Assembly (NCBI GenBank): GCA_001797815.1
Contig: MGQK01000068.1
Location: forward strand, 23,102 to 30,803
Direction of reading: 5' to 3'
Source of the DNA: Deltaproteobacteria bacterium RBG_13_61_14
GTDB taxonomy: Bacteria > RBG-13-61-14
DNA: 7,702 nt
The position numbers and the translations under genes were made by a program. Numbering within the stretch: the first letter of the stretch is position 1; each line of letters opens with the position of its first letter. The notes beneath the pieces are model-generated. The model had not been told where the DNA came from and did not search any database. It was given only the letters and a program-made list of their open reading frames with translations. Below are positions 1 through 6,050 of the stretch, piece by piece.

Positions 1-661
1 CCAAAACCTGCTCCGGGGTGTAGACGTCGCGGTATTGGGCGTGGGGATTGAGGGAGCCGTGGAAGTGGTTCTTGGCCGAAATGACGGCGAACTGCTCCTG
101 GGTGGAGCCGTATTTCTGCATGTGCATGCGGGCGGCGATGGCGTAGAAGTCCATGAAGATGCTGCGGCCGCCGCCCCCGCCGGACTCCGGGCCGGTCTTG
201 GCTTCGGGCTGCTCTTCTTTCTTGGTTTGCTGGAGGGCGAGGAACTGGTTGATGATTTCCATGTCCATGGCCGAGGCAATGGCCATGAAAGATTTCTTCT
301 TGTCCTGGTGGTAGAGCTTTTCCACCCCGAGGGCCAGCACCAGGTCATACATGCCCGAGGCCACGGCCAGCCAGGCGAGGTGGAGGGCGGAGGAGGAGGA
401 CGCGCAGGCGTTTTCCACGTTGATGACCGGAATGCCGCCGATGCCCAGGGGCCGCAGCACCACCTGGCCGCGGATGCACTCCTGGCCGGTGACCAGGCCG
501 GCCATGGCATTGCCCACGTAGGCGGACTGGATCTGCTTGGGTTCGATGCCGGCTTCCGAGAACGCGGTCGAGCAGGCTTCACGGGTCAGGTCCTTCATCG
601 AGCGTTCCAGAAACTTCCCGAAATGGGTCATGCCCACGCCGATGATCTTAACTTCTCTCAT
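1..661 (-). CDS. Thiolase-family enzyme of the lipid-transfer (SCP-x-like) group, N-terminal part
   Basis: This is the first 220 codons of a gene that continues past the left edge. The protein begins MREVKIIGVGMTHFGKF, the usual opening of SCP-x-like thiolases. The nucleophilic cysteine is C86 in NVENACASSSSALH, followed by ASGMYDLVLALGVEK, typical of the family. These cytosolic enzymes act on acyl-CoA thioesters by Claisen condensation or thiolysis, and many are encoded next to a DUF35 OB-fold partner, which would lie outside the window. The catalytic His and second Cys of the C-terminal half cannot be checked. Residues 144-167 form a charged, then Gly-rich stretch (TKKEEQPEAK, GGGGG) where relatives are usually shorter. 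The start is well supported: GAGGAAGGAGA (678-668) lies 6 bases upstream of the ATG. The gene starts 26 bases after the VCBS gene and probably shares its transcript. The class is fairly sure; the substrate is unknown. Confidence 0.88.
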   Translation of the reverse strand, partial: MREVKIIGVGMTHFGKFLERSMKDLTREACSTAFSEAGIEPKQIQSAYVGNAMAGLVTGQECIRGQVVLRPLGIGGIPVINVENACASSSSALHLAWLAVASGMYDLVLALGVEKLYHQDKKKSFMAIASAMDMEIINQFLALQQTKKEEQPEAKTGPESGGGGGRSIFMDFYAIAARMHMQKYGSTQEQFAVISAKNHFHGSLNPHAQYRDVYTPEQVL

Positions 662-687
662 GCCACGTCTCCTTCCTCAAACTTCTC

Positions 688-2367
688 CTATTTCGAGACT
701 AACACCTTGATGCGGGTGGCCTCGGCGGTGGCCATCAGCTTGGACTCGTCCACCCCGGCCGGGGCCTCGGCTCCGGGTTGCTGGGCCTGCTGGCGCGCCT
801 TCTGGGCCAGCTTGCGCTTCTCCTGCACCCGCTCCGCGGATTCATAATAGGTGATAATATCGGTTTTGCCGTCGCCGTTGAGGTCGGCCAGGTCATAGAC
901 AATGGCGGACTCGAGCGGGATCACCTGGTCGGGCTGCTTGGCGAACTCCACTTGCGCGTTGCCCCAGTAGAAAGCGAGCTTGTCCGAGCCGGTGTCGGCC
1001 ACCAGGTCGGGAAACTGGTCGCCGTTGAAATCGCGGAAGGTGAGCAGGGGCTGGAATTTGCCCTGGATCAGGGTCTGGAAATCGAGGAGGATGCCGATGA
1101 TGTCAATCTTGTAGTTGAGGATCAGGCGGCGGTCGGGCCGGGCATAGTCCTTGCCCTGGCCCTGGCTGTAGCGGCCGTTGGGACCGCACAGGTAAAGCTG
1201 GAACTGGATCTTGATGGAATTCTGGGTCATGATCTTGAAGGCCTGGGCCGGGGCGAAGTGGAAATAGGGAATGATCAGGTCGAGCTTCTGGTCGTGGTTG
1301 AGGTCGAGCACTCCGAATTCGACGCCGGCGCTGGTCGAGCCGATGATCTGGTCCGGCTTCGGGTTGAACTTGAGCCCGGGCTTGCCGAAATAGAGGAAGC
1401 GGGTCATCTCGGTGCGGTTTTCAGTGGAGCCCCACTTGGTCATGATCAGGTCAATCATCCCGTCCCGGTCCAGGTCGGCATAGGTCAGGGCCTCGCCGGT
1501 GAGGGTGAGCTTCTTCTCCTCGGGGGTGAGGATGCTGAGCTCGATCACCGCGGTCGGGCTCTGGGGAAAGCTGCCGTCCGGTTCCTGGCAGAAGATCCGG
1601 AGCTTGTTGTTCAAAAGCCCCAGGAGGTCGGTGCGGCCGTCATCGTTGGCATCCTCGAAAAAGAAGTCGGGCATGGTGTGACTGGCAATCACCCGCTTCG
1701 CGTAGGTGTGCCAGCGCAGAAACTGGTTGATGTCATCGGTGATGAACACATCGCCGAAGCTGCCGATCCGGTAGGAGACGACCGGGGGCAGGTTGACCTG
1801 CTGCCGGAGCGAGAACTTGCCTTCCGGATTCCGGCGGAAGATGAGGGGACCCCCTTCCGCGGGCAGGATGATTTCCAGCTTCCGGTCGCCGTCCAGGTCC
1901 CAGAGGACGCGGTGAAGCACGACCTGGCCGGGTTCCGAGCCGGTGAAGAGGTTTTCGCTGGCGATCAGGGGCAGGAGCCGGCCGAACCCGGTCGCGGTCT
2001 TTTCCACCCAGAAGACCCCCTGGCCGGTGACCACCACCAGCTCGTCGCCCGGTGACTCGGCCACGTCGCCCACGGCAAAGACGCGGGCTTCGGCGGGAAA
2101 GGTATAATCCAGGTTCGGCCCGGGACCGAAACTGCCGTCCGGTTTTTGATAGAAGACCGCGGCAAAGGTCTTTTTCTCCTTGTCGCTGCGGGTGTAGGAG
2201 ACCAGGAAATCCCGGCGCTGATCGCCGTTCAGGTCGGCGATGACCCGTTGCTGGACGGTGCCGGGGAACTGGCACTCGCTTTCCCGGAAGGAGATATCCG
2301 CCCGGGCCGGCCCGGGCAGGGTTCCGGCGCCGAGCAGGCCGAACAGGGCGAGGAGCAGCTTTCTCAT
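688..2367 (-). CDS. Secreted FG-GAP/VCBS-repeat beta-propeller protein
   Basis: A protein of 559 residues. It starts with a Sec signal peptide: MRKLL, a Leu/Ala-rich core, and a likely cut after ARA at about residue 23. No lipobox Cys is present, so it should be periplasmic or extracellular rather than a lipoprotein. The body carries seven clear calcium-loop motifs of the FG-GAP/VCBS type at about residues 45 (DLNGDQ), 157 (DLDGDR), 239 (DANDDG), 298 (DLDRDG), 355 (DLNHDQ), 446 (DFNGDQ) and 495 (DLNGDG), plus one or two degenerate copies, as in an integrin-like beta-propeller. Near the C-terminus a Gln/Ala/Lys-rich stretch (about 510-548) precedes a final strand, TRIKVLVSK. No catalytic domain is visible; such propellers commonly bind protein, sugar or calcium. 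The ATG at 2367 overlaps the permease stop (ATGA), which fixes the start and implies translational coupling. A longer frame from 2469 would lack the signal peptide at its N-terminus and overlap the permease by about 100 bases. Confidence 0.85.
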   Translation of the reverse strand: MRKLLLALFGLLGAGTLPGPARADISFRESECQFPGTVQQRVIADLNGDQRRDFLVSYTRSDKEKKTFAAVFYQKPDGSFGPGPNLDYTFPAEARVFAVGDVAESPGDELVVVTGQGVFWVEKTATGFGRLLPLIASENLFTGSEPGQVVLHRVLWDLDGDRKLEIILPAEGGPLIFRRNPEGKFSLRQQVNLPPVVSYRIGSFGDVFITDDINQFLRWHTYAKRVIASHTMPDFFFEDANDDGRTDLLGLLNNKLRIFCQEPDGSFPQSPTAVIELSILTPEEKKLTLTGEALTYADLDRDGMIDLIMTKWGSTENRTEMTRFLYFGKPGLKFNPKPDQIIGSTSAGVEFGVLDLNHDQKLDLIIPYFHFAPAQAFKIMTQNSIKIQFQLYLCGPNGRYSQGQGKDYARPDRRLILNYKIDIIGILLDFQTLIQGKFQPLLTFRDFNGDQFPDLVADTGSDKLAFYWGNAQVEFAKQPDQVIPLESAIVYDLADLNGDGKTDIITYYESAERVQEKRKLAQKARQQAQQPGAEAPAGVDESKLMATAEATRIKVLVSK

Positions 2368-3236
2368 AGCACGAAATCCCTCTTCTTGACGGCGACGATG
2401 GAAATTGTGAAAAATATTACAAAATAGATAGAGCAGATGATGACCATCTTCTGGATGTCCCAGGTCCACCAGTTGTCAATGGGCACGCCGGTGGGCAGGT
2501 CGTCGAGGACGTATAGGGGCACGTAGCGCTGGGAAGGGAAGCCGAGGGTGGCGTAGGGAAAGAAGTTTTCCCCCAAACGGATACCCAGGGTGGCGGGGAT
2601 AAGGCCCAGGATCTGGAAGAAGACGAAGGCGATCAGGCCGATGATCACGGCGCCGCCGGTGGTGGAGGAAAAGGCGGAGATCATGAGGGCGAGGGAAGCG
2701 ATGGTCAGGAAGGGGATGAGCAGGAAGAGGAAGCCGATGGCCATTTCCTGATAGAGGTAGCCGGCGCGGAAGAGCACGTATTCGTTTTCGGTCAGGTCGC
2801 CGAGTCCGTAGTAATACCAGCCGGTGCCGAGCCCGATCGCGGCGAAGATGGCCAGGCAAACCACGATCATGATGAGGGCGGTGATGTATTTGCTCAGGAT
2901 CAGCTCCAGCCGGGTCACCGGCCGGGTGAGGATGCACTTGATGGTCTGGTTTCCGACCTCCAAGGCAAAGAGGATGCAGAGGATCACGAAGAGGATTGGC
3001 GCGCCGAAATCCACGCAGCGCAAGACCAGGCTGATGGCAAAGGCGTAACCCGAGCCGCTGGTGACGCGGATGGCCTGCTCGCCGTGATAGACCAGGTAAG
3101 CGCCGAGTAAAGCGATCCCGAACATGGCTCCATAGCCGGCCAGGACCACCCAGTAGCGGAAGAGCTTGGTCATATCGGTCCGGACCAGGCGGACGTAAAC
3201 CAGGGCGGATTCCCGGACCCGGGCGCTAACGGACAT
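2364..3236 (-). CDS. ABC-2 type transporter permease
   Basis: A 290-residue integral membrane protein with about six hydrophobic helices, roughly at 29-50, 64-93, 117-140, 165-187, 195-215 and 263-285. The cytoplasmic segment after the second helix, NQTIKCILTRPVTRLELIL (96-114), matches the conserved 'TRP(V)(S/T)R' region of ABC-2 permeases of the BcrB/NatB/NosY kind. There is a larger loop between helices 5 and 6 (about 216-262). It should pair with the ATPase encoded just upstream, with two copies of each subunit per transporter. Its ATG lies inside the last codons of the ATPase gene (11-base overlap), preceded by GGGGAG 7 bases upstream. Its TGA overlaps the start of the secreted propeller gene by 4 bases. 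The direction is probably export, as for most ABC-2 systems, because no substrate-binding protein of the importer type is visible. The substrate is unknown. Confidence 0.9.
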   Translation of the reverse strand: MSVSARVRESALVYVRLVRTDMTKLFRYWVVLAGYGAMFGIALLGAYLVYHGEQAIRVTSGSGYAFAISLVLRCVDFGAPILFVILCILFALEVGNQTIKCILTRPVTRLELILSKYITALIMIVVCLAIFAAIGLGTGWYYYGLGDLTENEYVLFRAGYLYQEMAIGFLFLLIPFLTIASLALMISAFSSTTGGAVIIGLIAFVFFQILGLIPATLGIRLGENFFPYATLGFPSQRYVPLYVLDDLPTGVPIDNWWTWDIQKMVIICSIYFVIFFTISIVAVKKRDFVL

Positions 3237-4164
3237 CCTTGGACTCCCCGGTCAGATTGACAAAATATTCTTCCAGCGTGCGCCGGCGCGGGGCGATGGA
3301 GTGGACGGAGAGGCCGGCGGCGACCAGCTCCCGGTTGACCGGAAAGAGATCCCGGTCCTGCAAAGGAAATTCCAGCCAGCCCGGCTTGATGAGCTGGGGC
3401 TCGATCCCGAATTTTTCCTTAAGCAGGGTTTTCGCCCGGTCGGTCTGGTCCACGTGGATGGAGGCCATGTCCGCGGCATGGCCGAGCAGCTCGTCCACCT
3501 TGCCCTGGACCAGGGTCACGCCCTGGTGCATCACCCCGATCCGGTTGCAGACCATTTCCATTTCGCCGAGCAGGTGGCTGGAGAGAAAGATGGTGGTGCC
3601 TTCTTGTTGTTGTTGCGACACGCGGCGGATCAATCCTCGGATTTCCCGCATGCCTTGCGGGTCCAGGCCGTTGGTCGGCTCATCCAGGATCAAGAGCTTG
3701 GGCCGATGGAGCAGGGCCTGGGCAATGCCCAGGCGCTGGCGCATGCCCTGAGAATAGCCCTTGACCTTGGCCTCGCCCCAGTGGCCGAGCCCCACCATCT
3801 CCAGCACTTCCTGGATCCGAAAATCCGACACCCCGCCGGAGAGGCGCCCGTAAATCTTCAGGTTCTGACGTCCGGTCAGGTAGGGATAAAAGGCCGGACC
3901 CTCGACCATGGCCCCGACCTGGCGGATGGCCTGGCGGAATTGCCGGCGGATATCGTGCCCGAAGATCCGCGTGGCGCCGGCCGAGGGCGAGATCAAGCCC
4001 AGGATCATGCGGATGGAAGTGGTCTTGCCGGCCCCGTTCGGGCCCAGGAAGCCATAGACATCGCCCTGCCGAATCTGGAGGTTCAAGTCCTGGACCGCTT
4101 GCAGATCCCCAAACCGCTTAGCCAGGCCCTGGGTCTCCAGCACTACCTCGCCGGTCATGACCAT
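3226..4164 (-). CDS. ABC transporter ATP-binding protein (BcrA/CcmA-like)
   Basis: A 312-residue ATPase that powers the ABC-2 permease encoded next to it. The motifs are intact: Walker A GPNGAGKTT at 41-49, a Q-loop region VGAMVEGPAFYPYLTGRQNL (83-102) with Glu at the usual Gln place as in bacitracin-type ATPases, an ABC signature YSQGMRQR at 137-144, Walker B LLILDEP at 157-163, a D-loop GLDP at 166-169, and the switch His at 197 in LSSH. Residues 220-312 form the extra C-terminal domain seen in this subfamily. The BcrA-like family includes peptide-antibiotic, Na+ and copper-nitrosyl assembly exporters, so the substrate cannot be assigned. The start may be the ATG at 4164 or the second ATG at 4158. 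The nearest purine-rich site (AAGGA) is about 14 bases upstream of the first, which is far. The gene lies 67 bases downstream of doxX. A short run of four CAA codons sits at Q184-187. Confidence 0.93.
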   Translation of the reverse strand: MVMTGEVVLETQGLAKRFGDLQAVQDLNLQIRQGDVYGFLGPNGAGKTTSIRMILGLISPSAGATRIFGHDIRRQFRQAIRQVGAMVEGPAFYPYLTGRQNLKIYGRLSGGVSDFRIQEVLEMVGLGHWGEAKVKGYSQGMRQRLGIAQALLHRPKLLILDEPTNGLDPQGMREIRGLIRRVSQQQQEGTTIFLSSHLLGEMEMVCNRIGVMHQGVTLVQGKVDELLGHAADMASIHVDQTDRAKTLLKEKFGIEPQLIKPGWLEFPLQDRDLFPVNRELVAAGLSVHSIAPRRRTLEEYFVNLTGESKDVR

Positions 4165-4195
4165 ACAATTTAGCGCAATCCTTCTTGAACATCAA

Positions 4196-4216
4196 GGCCG
4201 ACTCGGCTTTTCGGCC
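4196..4216 (-). other. Small hairpin between doxX and the ABC genes
   Basis: GGCCGA (4196-4201) and TCGGCC (4211-4216) can pair as a 6-base stem with a 9-base loop. On the minus strand it lies shortly after the doxX stop (4232) and is followed by TTGATGTTC rather than a run of T. It is therefore not a good intrinsic terminator. It may slow or partly separate doxX from the ABC genes, or be a processing site, or mean nothing. Confidence 0.3.
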
Positions 4217-4231
4217 TCCCCCTTTATGGTC

Positions 4232-4660
4232 TTAACCGGCTTTTTTGCGGAAATGGTCGAGCGAGAAGCGGTCGTGCTCGGACGCCCAGATCCCGATGGT
4301 GATTAATATGGTAAAGACCAGATTTTGGGCGACCACCTCCGGTTTTTGAAGAATCACCTGCCCGAAGATCAAAGCGGCGAGCAGAAGGCCGGTGGCCACA
4401 AAAGTCCATCGGGACAAAATCCCGGCCAGCAGCAGCACGCCGAGGCCAACCTCAATGAACGGCAGCGCATACGTGAAAGGCAGGAGTGCAAAACCCGGAA
4501 GCCAGGTGTCCTTGAAGAGATTGATCATCCAGCCGGCGTAGTTCGAATACCCCATCATAAACTTGCCCAGTCCATAGAAGATGAAGATCATCCCGAGGGT
4601 AATGCGAACCACCAGAGTCACCAGGCTCAAACGCATTTCACGATCAGAATTGTCGGCCAT
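4232..4660 (-). CDS. DoxX-family membrane protein
   Basis: A 142-residue protein with four predicted membrane helices at about 13-32, 61-82, 84-104 and 109-126. The pattern is that of the DoxX family: R19-I-T-L-G-M-I-F-I-F-Y-G-L-G-K33-F in the first helix, P67-F-I-E70-V-G-L-G-V-L-L-L-A-G in the second, and R84 just before the third. DoxX was first described as a subunit of an archaeal thiosulfate:quinone oxidoreductase. Bacterial members are a mixed group, some linked to oxidative-stress defence complexes, so no reaction can be assigned. The start is set by a strong Shine-Dalgarno (AAAAGGAGG, 4677-4669) 8 bases before the ATG. The gene lies 67 bases upstream of the ABC ATPase on the same strand and may lead that operon or be transcribed alone. 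Confidence 0.87.
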   Translation of the reverse strand: MADNSDREMRLSLVTLVVRITLGMIFIFYGLGKFMMGYSNYAGWMINLFKDTWLPGFALLPFTYALPFIEVGLGVLLLAGILSRWTFVATGLLLAALIFGQVILQKPEVVAQNLVFTILITIGIWASEHDRFSLDHFRKKAG

Positions 4661-4668
4661 CTTGATAT

Positions 4669-4677
4669 CCTCCTTTT
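4669..4677 (-). promoter_or_regulatory. Strong Shine-Dalgarno of doxX
   Basis: AAAAGGAGG on the minus strand is close to a perfect complement of the 16S rRNA tail. It lies 8 bases before the ATG at 4660. It decides between this start and the internal Met9 and suggests efficient translation. Confidence 0.85.
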
Positions 4678-4692
4678 ATGTTCTTGCTAATG

Positions 4693-4720
4693 AAGATAAT
4701 CAGTTTTTTTCAGACCGCAA
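4693..4720 (-). promoter_or_regulatory. Candidate sigma-70-type promoter for doxX
   Basis: On the minus strand TTGCGG (4720-4715) and TATCTT (4698-4693) are separated by 16 bases. The -35 match is 3 of 6 and the -10 match is 4 of 6. A start site near 4686 would give a leader of about 26 bases that just contains the Shine-Dalgarno. The placement is good but the boxes are weak. Confidence 0.4.
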
Positions 4721-4790
4721 GGGGACCCGGTTCCCGCCGGAATCCTGTATTGCAATCCGGCAACATCTTTTTATTTGAGAGGATAATTTT

Positions 4791-4893
4791 AACCGCAGAT
4801 TAACGCGGATGAACGCAGGTTAAAACCCCAAGCTCTTACCAATTGTGCACTTGCTTTTCTTTCATTTGCGTTTATCTGCGTCCATCTGCGGTT
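4791..4893. repeat. Inverted repeat built from 10-base AACCGCAGAT-like units
   Basis: The left arm (4791-4824) consists of AACCGCAGAT, TAACGCGGAT and GAACGCAGGT in tandem, followed by TAAA. The right arm (4860-4893) read on the other strand is AACCGCAGAT, GGACGCAGAT, AAACGCAAAT and GAAA. The arms agree at 27 of 34 positions and are separated by a 35-base spacer. The outermost unit is identical in both arms and the inner ones have diverged. Similar 'CGCAGAT'-type repeats are scattered between genes in many environmental bacterial genomes, as far as I know without an agreed function. The element lies between doxX and mnmA. It could be a mobile miniature repeat, a protein-binding site array or a remnant of one; no coding role is supported. 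Confidence 0.75.
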
Positions 4894-4909
4894 GCCAATT
4901 CTTCTTGGG

Positions 4910-4937
4910 TTGCGGCTCTGCCGCGTTGGGTTATACT
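4910..4937 (+). promoter_or_regulatory. Candidate promoter giving a leaderless mnmA transcript
   Basis: TATACT (4932-4937) matches 5 of 6 bases of the -10 consensus. TTGCGG (4910-4915) lies 16 bases upstream as a partial -35. Transcription would start about 7 bases after the -10, at or next to the mnmA ATG (4945). No Shine-Dalgarno is visible before that ATG, which fits a leaderless mRNA. Confidence 0.5.
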
Positions 4938-4944
4938 GGTTCAA

Positions 4945-6048
4945 ATGAGCGGGAAGACCAAACCTCCGGTGGTGGTGGCCATGAGCGGCGGGGTGGACAG
5001 CTCGGTGGCGGCGCTCTTGCTCCTTGAGGCCGGCTCCGAGGTGATCGGGATTACCATGCAGGTCTGGGACCACGCCCAGACCGGCCGGGCGCCTTACCGC
5101 GGCTGCTGCTCGCGGGAAGACGTTGACGACGCCCGCGGGGTGGCCGAGCAACTGGGGATTCCGTTTTACGCGGTCAACTTTCAGGAGCGGTTCGCCGAAA
5201 AGGTGGTGGACCCGTTCGTGCGCGAATACCTGGCCGGCCGGACACCCAATCCCTGCGTGCTCTGCAACTCCGAGATCAAGTTCCAGACCCTGCTCGATCG
5301 TGCCCGCGAGCTGGGCGCCGATTTTCTCGCCACCGGGCACTATGCCCGCATCGCGGCCGGCGGGCCGGGGACCCCCTGGCGGATGCTTTGCGGCCGGGAC
5401 CCGAACAAGGACCAGTCCTATTTCCTTTTTACCCTGACCCAGGGTCAGCTCGCGCACACGCTGTTCCCGGTGGGCGAGCTCCGGAAGACCGAGGTCCGCC
5501 ATCGCGCCAAGGAAGCGGGCTTGAAAGTCAAGGACAAGCCGGAAAGCCAGGAAATTTGTTTCGTGGACCAGGGCCATTACCGCGATTTCGTCCGCCGGCG
5601 CTCATGCTCCGAACGCTTGAACGGCGAGGGCGAGATCGTGGACCTTTTTGGCCGGCGCCTGGGTCGGCACCAGGGCATTTATCGTTATACCATCGGCCAG
5701 CGCCGGGGCTTAAGGATCTCTTCGCCCGAGCCGCTCTACGTGGCGGAGCTGGATGCCGAGAACAACCTGGTCAAAGTCGGGCCCGAGTCCGCCCTCTATC
5801 ACCAGAAAATGCTGGTGCGCGAGCTCCACTGGATCGCGGGCGAGCCGGTCTCGCCGCAGGAAAACGTGCGGGTCAAGGTCCGCTACAAGGCGACGGCTCG
5901 GCCGGCCCGGGTCGAGCCGGCAGGAGCCGGCCGGTGGCGCATCGTTTTCCAGGAGCCGGAGCGGGCCATCACCCCTGGTCAGGCCGCGGTGTTGTATTCG
6001 GGGGAGGAAGTGCTGGGCGGCGGCTGGATCGAGGCCTGGGAGGATTGA
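4945..6048 (+). CDS. mnmA: tRNA-specific 2-thiouridylase MnmA
   Basis: A 367-residue enzyme of normal family length. It adenylates U34 in the anticodon of tRNA-Lys, -Glu and -Gln and replaces the C2 oxygen with sulfur supplied by a relay or desulfurase. The ATP pyrophosphatase loop is SGGVDSS at 14-20. The catalytic nucleophile should be C107 in GRTPNPCVLCN, and the partner that carries the persulfide C205 in KPESQEICFV. GHYARI (131-136) and DQSYFLF (156-162) are also conserved; the C-terminal third is the beta-barrel domain. C104 forms a CxxC pair with C107, and a Cys-Cys pair lies at 54-55. The start at 4945 is chosen because the frame upstream runs into the inverted repeat and the next ATG (4981) would cut the first beta strand before the ATP loop. 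No Shine-Dalgarno precedes it. mtaB follows 2 bases after the stop. Confidence 0.96.
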   Translation: MSGKTKPPVVVAMSGGVDSSVAALLLLEAGSEVIGITMQVWDHAQTGRAPYRGCCSREDVDDARGVAEQLGIPFYAVNFQERFAEKVVDPFVREYLAGRTPNPCVLCNSEIKFQTLLDRARELGADFLATGHYARIAAGGPGTPWRMLCGRDPNKDQSYFLFTLTQGQLAHTLFPVGELRKTEVRHRAKEAGLKVKDKPESQEICFVDQGHYRDFVRRRSCSERLNGEGEIVDLFGRRLGRHQGIYRYTIGQRRGLRISSPEPLYVAELDAENNLVKVGPESALYHQKMLVRELHWIAGEPVSPQENVRVKVRYKATARPARVEPAGAGRWRIVFQEPERAITPGQAAVLYSGEEVLGGGWIEAWED

Positions 6049-6050
6049 GG

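Noticed and set aside
35-847. Open frame of 270 codons on the plus strand opposite the thiolase
   Set aside because: It runs across the thiolase start and into the propeller gene, and has no motifs. The minus strand carries the thiolase nucleophile motif.
778-2055. Long open frame of 425 codons on the plus strand opposite the propeller gene
   Set aside because: It has no family resemblance and is rich in Gly, Val, Glu and Leu, as expected from the antisense of GC-rich code. The opposite strand encodes clear repeats and a signal peptide.
2368-2469. Upstream extension of the propeller protein to a Met at 2469
   Set aside because: It would hide the signal peptide 34 residues inside the protein and overlap the permease. 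The ATGA start at 2367 is much better.
3604-3615. Run of four CAA codons in the ATPase gene as a variable microsatellite
   Set aside because: Four units are too few to call a phase-variable tract, and a change of whole codons would not shift the frame.
3301-4173. Open frame of 290 codons on the plus strand opposite the ABC ATPase
   Set aside because: The ATPase motifs on the minus strand are complete. The antisense product has no recognisable feature.
4736-4761. Hairpin GCCGGA/TCCGGC followed by a T-rich stretch on the plus strand, as a terminator
   Set aside because: No plus-strand gene ends upstream of it, the loop is 14 bases, and the T run is not immediate. It could be an operator, but I have no support for that.
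4791-4893. CRISPR-like array
   Set aside because: The units are only 10 bases, directly adjacent, degenerate and in inverted arms with no spacers, and there are no cas genes nearby.
4843-4944. Upstream extension of mnmA by 34 codons
   Set aside because: The extra residues come from the inverted repeat and the promoter region and do not resemble MnmA N-termini.
4789-5577. Open frame of 262 codons on the minus strand over mnmA and the repeat
   Set aside because: It is antisense to the well-supported mnmA, and its last codons are just the repeat element.
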